A DNA stretch of 60,000 bases from Cryptomeria japonica (taxonomy: Eukaryota; Streptophyta; Pinopsida; Cupressales; Cupressaceae): positions 512,397,034 to 512,457,033 of the forward strand of contig NC_081415.1 in the NCBI RefSeq assembly GCF_030272615.1, given 5' to 3'. Shown here one piece after another: positions 10,377-19,891 of the stretch (positions are counted from its first letter, which is position 1; each line of letters opens with the position of its first letter). The translations under genes and the position numbers were made by a program. The notes beneath the pieces are model-generated. The model was not told the origin of the DNA and searched no databases. It saw nothing but the letters and a program-made list of their open reading frames with translations.

Positions 10377-12889
10377 ATGGGTAAGTCATCTGTGAGACCC
10401 CCCTATGCAAATTCAAATTCTTCTTCCCACGAATCTGAGCACGATATTTTAGGCTTCCATTCTAGTTTGTTTGGGAATATTGAAGATGTCCAAGTTGCAA
10501 ATCAGGGGATCTCCCATGCTAGTTTCTCTAGGAAGGACATAAATAGTTCAAACATTAAGAGAGATTCTGTACCTAGGACAATTGATGGAAACATCAGTTT
10601 AATTGATATTGACCAAGTCAATGTGTCAAACTCTGAAGAAATCTTCCGTAATGAAGAAAAGGTATCCCAAGAAATTGAAGTCCTGAATAGAAGAATCCAT
10701 CATTTAATTTCCTTAAGAACACAAAAGGAAGTAGATAAAGAAAGAGAGGTAAAAGCAAAATTGATGGAGAGAGACAGGCTTTTAAGACAGATAGTTGATC
10801 TTGAGTTATTTACCCAAGAGAAAGCCAAGAGTGAAGAAGAAGGTCCAGTCATCAGAGAAATTTTAGTTCCCAAGACTAAACCTGCATATAAATTTGTTGT
10901 CCAACCAAATAGGGAAGTCCTTAGTGACCCACAACCTGTTAGAAGTAATGTAGATAAGGGGAAGCAGAAGTGCATGGAAGATGGGTCTGGATCTAAGACT
11001 ATAGTGGAAATCTCTCACATGTTATTTGCACATGAAAGGGAGATGGAAAGGATGAGGAAAGAGAAAGAAGATTTGCAAATGGAGTTGGAAAAGGCTGAAT
11101 TAGAAGTAGCTAATTAGGAAGTTAAAAAAAAATTAATTATCTAAAAGCTCCTCCTATAAGTTTTCCCTCAGTAGACCTGAATAAACATGTTCCTCAGCAA
11201 GCTTCACTCCCTCTAGTTAAAATTCAGCCAACCTTGCCTATTAGCACTGCCATAGCCCATCAAGCCCCTGTTACTAACCAAGGTAACCAAATCCCTCTGA
11301 CGCATGGCCCTAATGTAAGAATGAACATGGGAAATAATCTTACTGCTAATCAACTCTAGAGAAGACATATTAATTTGGAGTTATACAGACAACTCTTCTT
11401 TGATGGAATCCCAGGGTACCCCAACCATGTTCCTACAAAATTAAGGGATAGACTCCACAAATTTGTTGGCAACAATGCAATCAGTGCAAAAGAGCACTTA
11501 AAATATTTTGGTGACTTGATAAATGACTATGAAATGATAGATGAAGATGTCATCATGAAATTGTTTGTACAGTCCTTAGTAGATGATGCAAGGGATTGGT
11601 ATAGAGGTCTCCCTATGAATAGCACTAGGTCTTGGGAAGATTTTAAAAATTGCTTTCAAGAACAATATGGTGATAAGACAAATGTGAGTTTTATGTTCAA
11701 TGAGTTCAACAATATTAGAAAGTCTGATAATAAAATTGTTATAGATTTCAATGCTAGATTCCAGAAAGAAATGCATAGGCTCTATCAAGTAATGAGGTTA
11801 GATGATAACATGTGTCTAAATACTTATTACAATGCTTTTGATTCTAAAATGGCCTATATTCTGAGGGATTAAAATCCTCATAGTCTGAGAGATGCATTTA
11901 GAATTTCCATCAACATGGAGAGTAATAGGAAAGTATCTGGGAAAGTAGGGAGGAGAACTAATGGTAGGTTGTGGAAAGAATCAAAACAACAACCCAATAA
12001 AGTTGCTAAAGAGGAAGACAAAATAGAGAAACTAGTGACAACCATGAAAGATCTTATTGCCAAGGTGAGTAAAAGTGATAAGCCTCATTATAATTGGCAA
12101 GACATGCCTCCTAGGTTGCATGACATGCCTTAGAAAACTACTTGGAAGGACAGTAAGCCTCAAAATGAGAAGCCAAAGAATACTCAGAACCAAGATACCC
12201 TAGATCCTTTAAAAGGAGGAAATGTTCATAACATGGAGAATACTCCTTTGTGCATTGCTTGTGATGGACCACATTCTCCTCATCAATGTGCTATAGCTCA
12301 AGCACTTGAAGAATCCATGAGACAAGAGGTTGAGCCTGATATAAATATGTTTGAAACCGTTATTGAAAGTGATGATGAATCATTACAAAGTGAATTTAGT
12401 GATTGTGATGTGTTGAATAGAAAAAGATCTTACCAGAGACAGTTGACACTTGATTGGAACCCCACTTTGAATATGGTAACAATTGAAGATGAAGAAGTTC
12501 ATCTCAGAAGACCCAGTGATGAAGAAGTAAGAAATCTTACTAAGGCTGCCATAGACAAAGCCAAGCATAATTATAACTTGAGAACTACTAAGAAGGATGG
12601 GGATCAAGGTGAACCTAGCTCAAAGTTCATAAAAGAAGTATCCCAAAAGAAAGCAGCAAGTAATACCACCCTACCTCAAGATTGTCAAGAAAAGAAGAAC
12701 CAAATGAAAGATGTAGCCAAGGGTATGGATGGTAGTGCTACTGGTGACATACAAGGAATAGCCACAATGAAGAAGGATAGTCAGCCTAAGATAGAGAAAG
12801 TTCAGACTACCATAGAGTTGACTAATAGTTCCACTTTTGATATGACTTGGGCCCTCACCCAGATGAAGGTCATAGTACCATTGATATAA
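10377..12889 (+). pseudogene. gag of element B
   Basis: Starts ATG at 10377 (MGKSSVRPP). The first 246 codons are an N-terminal extension with a Lys/Glu coiled coil. The frame then shifts within the A9 run at about 11124-11132 and continues in one frame. Capsid region about 11370-11870: FDGIPGYPN, then KLFVQSLVDDARDWYRGLP, the standard plant Ty3 gag signature. A zinc-knuckle-like CIACDGPHSPHQC lies near 12250 (C, C, H, C, with the H one position closer than usual). The tail to 12889 is acidic and Lys-rich. Stops: about 11360, 11873 and 12133 (TAG or TAA, several at former Gln codons), and TAA at 12887. Confidence 0.8.
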
Positions 12890-13375
12890 TTATTGAAAAT
12901 AAAGGAACATAGAGAAGTTGCTTTATCTTTATTTTCTAAGATATCTGATAGTAGCACAACTTTGCCTTTAGGTTCAAGAAAGGATGGAAAGGATCATGAG
13001 CTGCAAACCCCAGAGGTATATGTTGGAACAACTATTACACAAGAACCCTCATAGGTTGATCCTTTCTATGTTACTTTATTAGTAAATAACTGGTTAATTA
13101 AGAATTGTATTATAGATTCTGGTGCAACTGCAAATGTGATGCCATATGGTGTCATGAAAGAGTTGGGGTTGTGAGTGAGCACAGTCTATGGGAAGTGTTA
13201 TGTTATGGACAACAAAGAAGTGCTAGTGATAGGTACAATGAAAGATGTGGAAGTGAAAATAGTAGCATTCCCTGAAGCAACATATAAGATGGATGTTATT
13301 GTAACTGATACAAAACCTCACTATGGCATGTTGTTATCTAGACAGTGGGCAGCAACAGTAGGTGGAAATGTTTAG
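12890..13375 (+). pseudogene. Aspartic protease domain of element B
   Basis: IIDSGATANVMP with the catalytic Asp codon at 13115-13117, followed by the flap-like TMKDVEVKIVAFPEA and the YGMLLSRQW segment, which matches the retropepsin pattern in plant Ty3 elements. The domain processes the gag-pol polyprotein. It is in the same frame as gag (from 11375) and the following aRNH. Stops at about 13051, 13172 and 13373 (TAG, TGA, TAG; GGNV is followed by TAG where Q is expected) break it. The catalytic residues themselves are intact. Confidence 0.8.
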
Positions 13376-14275
13376 TTGGATCTATCATATGATACTATAC
13401 CTATTAATGGAAGCCATGTTAAATTGTATAGAGAACCATGTGCCCCTAGGGTGATTGAGAAAGTAGACCCTAGTATGCTAAATTGTATGATTGATGTTGA
13501 TCTAGACAATTTTAGAATACAACCAATCTTGCCTCAATTGAAAAATACTGATTCTATTATGACTGAATTGGAATCCCAACACAATGGTTTATGGCACATG
13601 TATTTTGATGGTGCTTGTTCTAAAGAAGGATCTAGAGCAGGAGTTCTCTTTTTATCCCCATCAGTTATAACCTTCAAGTATTCTTTCTTGTTAGCCTTTC
13701 AGTGTACAAATAATACTGCTGAATATGAAGCCTTGTTATTAGGGCATGAAGTTGCAAAAAGGCATGGGATTCAATTGTTAAGAGTGTTAGGAGATTCAAA
13801 ATTGGTTGTTTCTTAGGTTAGAGCTAAATATGCATCTAGGAATGATAGACTAAAAAGATATAAGCATGTAGTGTGGGATGTGATTGAACATTTTAATGCA
13901 TTCTCTATTAATTGGATAGAAAGATCAAAGAATATCATGGTTGATTTCTTAGCAAACATTGCATTGATGAATGATGATATTACACTAACCGGTGTATCCA
14001 CAGTAGAGATAAAAGCTAGGCCTGCTATTCCTAATAATGTATATAATTGGCAAGTGTTTGAGGATGATGAAGACATTCTTAGATTCATACAATGCATTGA
14101 TGACTATGATGGACAAAAAATTGATTGCAATGAATTGGTAGAAGTGGTGGAAGATAAGGAAATCGTGTTTGGGAATGACTTGGTTCAATTGGTAACTAAT
14201 GAAATACCTAGAGGATTAGTAGAGTTGGATGGCATGTTCAGTTACAATGACAGTGGGGATAGAATCATCCCCTAA
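13376..14275 (+). pseudogene. Archaeal-type RNase H (aRNH) and linker, between PR and RT (element B)
   Basis: MYFDGACSKEG (Asp 13607), NNTAEYEALLLG (Glu 13721), LGDSKLVVS (Asp 13793) and NIMVDFLAN (Asp 13943) give the complete D-E-D-D set of an RNase HI of the archaeal-like type that Tat elements carry besides their own RNH. One stop (TAG 13814, expected Gln) interrupts it. The linker from 14000 (RPAIPNNVYNWQVF, then EIPRGLVELDGMF) leads to RT. In the commonly described Tat order the aRNH follows the RT-RNH; here it precedes RT, as it also does in element A. The domain would degrade the RNA strand during reverse transcription. Confidence 0.8.
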
Positions 14276-15239
14276 GTTAGTCTACATTGGAAAAAAATTG
14301 TCTCCTCATGTTAGAGTTAACCTTATTAACTTATTGAAAAGATATAAGCATGTATTTTATTGGTCTTATGAAGATCTGAAGGCATATAGATAGGATTTGT
14401 TTCAGCATGAAGTCCCTTTGCTTCCAGATGCTAAGCCTTTTAGACAGAAACAAAGACCTATCAACCCCCTGCTGGAATCTAAAATGCAACAAGAGTTAAC
14501 CAAGCTAGGGGAAGGGGGAATCATTAAGCCTATAATGCATTCATCTTGGGCGTCTAATTTGGTCCCAGTTAGAAAGAAAAATGGGGACATAAGGCTCTAT
14601 GTTGATTTCAGGAACTTGAATGTTGCTTCTTTAAAAGACAATTATTCTTCTCCTAATATGGAAGCAATGTTGCAAAGGGTAACTGGTTGTGACCTATTGT
14701 CTATGATGGATGGATTCTCAAGGTATAACTAGGTGTTAGTAAAAGAATCTGAACAATTCAAAACTACTTTCACCACCCCTTGGGGAACATACGTGTATGT
14801 CAAAATGCCTTTTGGTTTGAAAAATGTTGGAGCTACTTTTCAAAGGGCAATGGATGTAGCTTTCAAGGAATTCCTCAATATTATCATGATAGTATATCAA
14901 GATGATTTAACATGCTTCTACAGAAGGGAGGATGACCAATGTGGACACTTAGAACAGGTTTTCAATAAAGCTCTGGAATTTGGAGTATCCTTAAATCCTA
15001 AAAAGTGTCATTTTTCTGTTACTGAAGGGAAGTTGTTAGGGCATATTGTCTCCAAAGAAGGAGTAAGAATAGACCCTAAAAGAATTGAGGCTATAAAAAA
15101 TGTGCCTAAGCCGAAGAATGTTAAAGGTATCCAATCTTTCTTGGGCAAAGTAAATTTTGTTAGAAGATTTATTGCAAATTTTGCAGAGATAGTCAAGCCC
15201 ATTGTTAAACTGCTTAAAAAGGATACAAAGTTCTGCTGA
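14276..15239 (+). pseudogene. Reverse transcriptase domain of element B
   Basis: Entered by a frameshift near 14276-14300. The segment before 14397 reads KRYKHVFYWSYEDLKAYR, then TAG. RT motifs: RQKQRPINP, VPVRKKNGDIRLYVDFRNLN, MPFGLKNVGATFQRAM, then IVYQDDLTCF with the YxDD box at 14895-14906 (YQDD) and LNPKKCHFSV followed by LLGHIVSKEG, all in order. Stops: TAG about 14394, TAG 14730 (SRYN-stop, expected Gln) and TGA 15237 (expected Trp). Family length is normal. It synthesises cDNA from the element RNA. Confidence 0.9.
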
Positions 15240-15760
15240 GATGAAGAAGCTTCAAAGGATTTTGATGAAATCAAAAGGGATATTTAGGAGGCACCAATGT
15301 TGAAATCCCCTGACTATAGTAAGCCTTTCTCTCTATTTTCTTTTGCTTCATATCACATAGTGGCTGTAGTTCTTTTACAAAAGGATAATGAAGGATATGA
15401 GCATCCTATAGCTTTTTATAGCAAATCTTTACAGGCTGCAAAGTTAAAGTATGAAATTATGGAGAAGAAAGCATATGCTTTGGTCAAGGCTATTAAAGCT
15501 TTTAGGCCATATCTTGTAAATGCACAAGTAATTGCTTATGTCCCACATGCGGTTGTCAAAGATATTCTACCCTAGTTTGAGGTCACAGGTAAAAGGTGCA
15601 GATGGATAACCAGAATCTAGGAGTTTGATTTAGAGATTAAGATCACTAAATTGGTGAGAGGCTTAGGCCTTGCTAAGCTGATGGCTGAATCAAACCTTCT
15701 TGATATTGAAGTTAAGAACATCTTGGTCACCAGTATTGACAGCCCTAGTACTCAAAGATA
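15240..15760 (+). pseudogene. Ty3-type RNase H of element B (degenerate)
   Basis: FSFASYHIVAVVLLQ, then HPIAFYSKSL, then YEIMEKKAYALVKAIKAFRPYL is the connection/RNase H region that follows RT in Ty3 elements. The first catalytic Asp of TDAS is replaced (FASY), as is common in Tat elements that have gained an aRNH. Stops: TAG 15285, TAG 15573 (ILP-stop, expected Gln) and others after 15610. It probably had little nuclease activity even before decay. Confidence 0.75.
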
Positions 15761-15839
15761 GTACATTTTTTAAGAGATACAACATTTTCAGAAGGGATGA
15801 CCCATAACCAGAGAAGAACATTGAAGTTGAAGTCACAAA

Positions 15840-16557
15840 AGTATGTCCTCATTTAGGGTGATCCATTTTGGCAGAATAGAGATGGGGCATTGCTAATGTG
15901 TTTGGATAAATCCCAGGCTAAAAGAGTGTTAACTGAAATGCATGATGGAGTGTGTGGAGGTCACTACTCTGCCAAGACAACTATTGTTAAGATAGTTCAG
16001 GATGGATATTATTGGCCTACTTTGTTTAAAGATGCCCATGAACATGTCTAGAGATGTGACCCATGCCAGAAGTTTTCATCAAAATTGAAGTATGAGGGTG
16101 CTTTACCCCTTAACCCAATCACAATGGAAGCTCCTTTTGTCCAATGGGGCATTGATTTTATTGGAGAAATAGTTGAGAAATTAGGAAGAGGTCATAGGTG
16201 GATTATAGTAGCCACTGATTATTTCACCAAGTGGATTGAAGCTATACCCACTAGGAGAGCCACAAGTAAGGTTGTTATTGACTTCTTGATGGATAATGTC
16301 ATAACTAGGTTTGGTGTTCCTATGAAATTAGTAATGGATAATGCCATGAGTTTCAGATCAGAAGAGTTCGTTGAATTTTGCACCAATCATGGGATAATTA
16401 TGTCATATTCTTCACCATACCATCCTTAGGGTAATGGGCAAGCTGAATCAAGTAATAAGAGCCTCTTGAACATTATTAAGAAAATCCTAGAAAATAATAA
16501 GAGGTCTTGGGATCAAAAGTTAAAATTAGCTCTATGGGCCGATAGGGTTACTGTCAA
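15840..16557 (+). pseudogene. Integrase of element B, N-terminal and core part
   Basis: Zinc-binding region: MHDGVCGGHYSAKT, then CDPCQKF (H, H, C, C). Core: GIDFIGE (Asp 16154), MDNAMSF (Asp 16337, where TDNG is usual) and GNGQAESSNK (Glu 16445), giving D, D, E. TAG at 16427 replaces the expected Gln in HPQGNG. The frame is interrupted after ADRVTVK by element C and continues at 24172 with KAIGVSPFELVYGT. It inserts the cDNA into chromosomal DNA. Confidence 0.85.
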
Positions 16558-16562
16558 GAAAG
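16558..16562. repeat. Target-site duplication of element C (left)
   Basis: GAAAG at 16558-16562 and again at 24167-24171. Joining the flanks across one copy restores the integrase reading frame, which confirms the insertion. Confidence 0.9.
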
Positions 16563-17697
16563 AGTAAAGCGGAAAAATCGAACCCTAGTCGTTCTCCCCT
16601 CCCCAATCTCCAAGGAGAGAGAAGGGAGAGTCACTAGGGTTGATGGTTTTCACTTAGGGGAGACTTTACATTCAAAAGAGGGGTTGAAACCCACAAGATC
16701 CAATCCCATGCAATGCAAGATTGGATTCTATATGAGTTTCAAGGGTTAAGACATCAAGGATACCCTCTTTTGTAAAGAATGTAGATAGAAAGATTGAACT
16801 AGGAATGCATGTAAAGTAGGAAAGATTCACTTATAAACAGAGATAGGGATATGGGATGAAGCTGCGGACCTGGAATTAGCAGTAAAATGTTGAGATGGTA
16901 CTGTTCTGCAAATTTGAGCGAAAGTTGATAGGACAATGGCACCCGGCGTGCACACGGTCCTCCGAAAAATCCGCGAAACGAAGGGGGATCTGTTCATCTC
17001 TGCACAAGGATTCCAGATCTTCAATTACAGCCGCATACCTGCAACCTTGTTGTAAGAATGTTTGTATTCTTACATGTGAAGGTGTAATGTATGTAGTATG
17101 TTGTCTGTTGTATGTGATCTCCTCTTCAATGGTTGAATCCTTGTCTTGAATGCAACACTTAGCCTTGAATGGAGACTTAGAATGCTCAATTGCTTGAAGG
17201 AATGCTTGAATGCTTGAATGTTTGAATGCTTGAGTATCGCTTCCACATCTTGTACACATATGTCCTTCCTTTTTTTCGACCTCCTCCAATGGGAGAGGAA
17301 ATGTAGTTTATATACTTGTCAATTAGGGTTGATAGACTAATTTTTTCGACCTTAGGCCGACCAGGAAACATTATTTTCCAATTTGCAAACTTAAAGACCC
17401 GAAGCCCCATAAGAGACCGGGCCCAAAATAGGGCCAGGGACCAGGGCGTTGGGTGCCATGGTCCTGGGGGACCAGGGCGCTGGGCGCCCTAGTCCTGAAG
17501 GACCAGGGCACTGGGCGCCATGGTTCCACCTCCAGGGACAGCAGGGTGCAAGGAGGATTAGGCCAGGGTGCTGAGAAATGCAGTTTTTGATGTCATGAAC
17601 AAGTTTCGGGGTCTCCATTCAGGTTCTGTGTTGCATCGCCATTGTGAAGACCCAAATGCAGTCGAAATTGCAAGTGTCGCAATTTTAGGACGCTACA
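16563..17697 (-). repeat. LTR of element C, left copy (3' LTR)
   Basis: 1135 bp, beginning AGTAAAGCGG (TG in the right copy) and ending GCTACA. It contains TGCTTGAA-type octamers (about 17180-17235) and three 31-bp GC-rich units (17438-17530). Its length exceeds the right copy by 54, exactly two 31-bp units minus one octamer. Confidence 0.9.
17438..17530. repeat. Three 31-bp GC-rich tandem units
   Basis: Units start at 17438, 17469 and 17500, each beginning GGACCAGGGC and containing TGGGCGCC or a variant. The right LTR has a single unit (23969-23999). The tract stands out against AT-rich surroundings. Confidence 0.85.
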
Positions 17698-17712
17698 TTT
17701 AGCCCCCACTTT
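17698..17712 (-). other. Polypurine tract of element C
   Basis: On the minus strand AAAGTGGGGGCTAAA ends immediately before the LTR start, which is the expected position for plus-strand priming. Confidence 0.7.
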
Positions 17713-18496
17713 AGCGGGAGTATAAGCATACACTCATACTTCCAGTAAAGTACAAGGAAACAACATTGAAAAACTTTCACCACATCAAGGAGGCAAGATA
17801 CACCAAGCCCCCAGTGGACTAAGGATCTTACGGCTTCGATTGACAAAGTAAAATGGAAGATCACAAGGGAGAACCATGACTGTCAGTAGTAAGGTTCCCT
17901 CACTATGAGTCATGCAAGAAAGATATCAAAAATTTTCAAGGCAAAGCTAAATTTGTCAAGAAATTTTCAAGTATCTTGAAAAGATATGAACGGGATGTAT
18001 GCCCCCTTATGTTAAAGTGATCGCACATGCCTCACCGGGGGTGATTGCTTTAAGGTTGTGATACATATAAGAAATGAGAAAGGAAAGGAGCACGTTATCA
18101 CAAGGATTTAGCCCCCAAGTGTGAGGTAAGCCCAAGGATAATAGACACAAAACACAAAGCACAAGGTGACTTCGCTTTCCTCGGGGTCAGTATGCTGTAT
18201 GATAATTCATGTTTATCATATGTATGTATGCATAATTGTTCTTCATTCCCCAATCAAGGAAGGTCACCTAGAAGAAGGGAACACATGTGTCTTTTGAGTC
18301 AACATGAGAGAGACCAAAAGAGATCTGAATGCTTTGCATCATCCTCAAGTAGACAACACTAAGGACAACAGATAGAAGAATGAGAATAACACATAGAAGA
18401 AGTAACAAAAGAGATCAAGAGAGGAGGAGAGAGTCTGCTATGCTAATGAAACTAGTCTAGCATGTCATCTACCCCCCGATCTTGCTGATCAATATT
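17713..18496 (-). other. 3' untranslated region of element C
   Basis: About 780 bp between the pro-like ORF and the PPT. I see no coding signal. It contains several short purine-rich stretches (for example GAAGATCACAAGGGAG near 17855) and no tandem repeats. Confidence 0.5.
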
Positions 18497-19891
18497 TCAG
18501 GAAGGTAGGAAACATGCTAGAGGAGGAACATCCAACACAGCAGATGGAGCTATCACAAGATCCAAACAAGGGCTATGTTCATGTTTCGAGCCACGTTGTT
18601 CTTGTCTAGGAGCTAGGATAAGTGCTTTAGAAAATTCGTTAGATAGATGGTTATCAACATCAACAAATTCATATTCACTATCAGAATGAATAGGAGTAAC
18701 ATTTTCATCATGCATAACATTTTCATCTATATCATCATCAAGATTTATAAAAGTAGGATCTTTAACTCGCACAAAATCAAGACCATCATGCATCTTATGT
18801 TTAGGAGATTTTGGCTCAATCGTCGGCTGAGGAGAAAATGGAATAATACTGGCTGAATGTGTTTTTGGGGATTGCAAAGTTTGAGAAGCAACTGCCTGAG
18901 CTCTAAGATGATGCTTTCGTCGGCATTCACGTGTAGAGCGATTTCGTCTAGTCTTAGTAGGAAGTTGAGAAGATTGAGGACGAGGAATGTTCTCATCCTT
19001 ATCACTTGGGTGTTTAGGTTGTGGTCTCTTAGGTTGAACAATAGGAGAAGAGGAAGGTCTCTTCTCTCCATAAGAGGAAGGAGGAGGAACTGCTCCATAT
19101 AAGGGAGGAATACTTGGTTTAGGAAGGAGACCAAGTCCATCATGACGAGGAGGGATAGGTCTACTTTTAGGAAGTTTATTAGATATAGGCATAGTCACAT
19201 TCATAGGAATGGGTTGGGAATCTTCTTGAGGAAAGACATTAGTTTTATCTTTCAAAGGAAGAACTTCCTTCTCAAGAACGATAGGAATGTCAAGTTTGGG
19301 TGTTCTAGGTTCACTTAGAGATAGGATCATATCTTTTTTCCACTTTTGATAAGATTTGAAAAGATGATCACTTCGCGGTGGAAGAGATTGGAATTGTTTA
19401 GGCCAAAAATAATCAATAGGAACGCTAGAAGTTCTTTCAGCTGGTTTAAAGAGACTATGATTGATAGTAACAACTTCACCATTATGGGGAAATTTCAAAC
19501 ACTTGTGAATAGGAGAAGCAATAGCTTTCATGGAAGATAGCCAAGGATAGCCTAGCTTCACACGAAATTGTTCGGATGATGGAATAATAGCAAAGTCCAC
19601 ATCAAGGGATTTGTTATGGACCTCAATAGGTAATGTAATAGAACCAATTGCAGGAGAAGAAAATGCATCAAATAATTTCACAACCACATTTGTTTCGTCA
19701 TAGATCACTTGATTCAATTGCAAGGTAAAAAGAAATTTTTCAGTAATGACATTAACCATGCAAGAAGGATCAATAAGCACTCCACGGCAAGGTGTATTCT
19801 TGACTTTTGCAACTATATATAAAGGACCATCAGGTGCCCTGATAGTTTCACTAGAATCAAAGGTGATGGAAGGGTCTTTAGGGATTTTCTG
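18497..19891 (-). CDS. Protease-like, proline-rich ORF of element C
   Basis: In frame with the upstream gag and separated from it only by a single TAG (19892-19894). After that stop it reads QKIPKDPSITF, then a retropepsin-like segment: GVLIDPSCMVNVITEKFL with the Asp codon at 19769-19771, then VDFAIIPSSEQFRVKLGYPWLSSM. The usual D-S/T-G box is D-P-S here, so activity is doubtful. The C-terminal ~250 residues are Pro/Ser/Lys-rich low complexity ending PPLACFLPS. It remains open for 465 codons. Expression would need stop readthrough or the TAG may be a CAG mutation. Confidence 0.7.
   Translation of the reverse strand, partial: QKIPKDPSITFDSSETIRAPDGPLYIVAKVKNTPCRGVLIDPSCMVNVITEKFLFTLQLNQVIYDETNVVVKLFDAFSSPAIGSITLPIEVHNKSLDVDFAIIPSSEQFRVKLGYPWLSSMKAIASPIHKCLKFPHNGEVVTINHSLFKPAERTSSVPIDYFWPKQFQSLPPRSDHLFKSYQKWKKDMILSLSEPRTPKLDIPIVLEKEVLPLKDKTNVFPQEDSQPIPMNVTMPISNKLPKSRPIPPRHDGLGLLPKPSIPPLYGAVPPPSSYGEKRPSSSPIVQPKRPQPKHPSDKDENIPRPQSSQLPTKTRRNRSTRECRRKHHLRAQAVASQTLQSPKTHSASIIPFSPQPTIEPKSPKHKMHDGLDFVRVKDPTFINLDDDIDENVMHDENVTPIHSDSEYEFVDVDNHLSNEFSKALILAPRQEQRGSKHEHSPCLDLVIAPSAVLDVPPLACFLPS

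Noticed and set aside
14895-14906. YQDD read as a broken RT active site
   Set aside because: The two Asp residues are intact and the x position varies among Ty3 elements. RT is inactive because of stops, not this residue.
17438-17530. Repeat-spacer look of the 31-bp GC-rich units, as in CRISPR
   Set aside because: Units are directly adjacent without spacers, inside a plant LTR. This is an ordinary minisatellite.
16827-17618. ORFs in the C LTR with repeated FKHSSIQ-type peptides (also 23269-24142)
   Set aside because: They derive from the GAATGCTTGAATG tandem tract, and the frame is not kept outside it.
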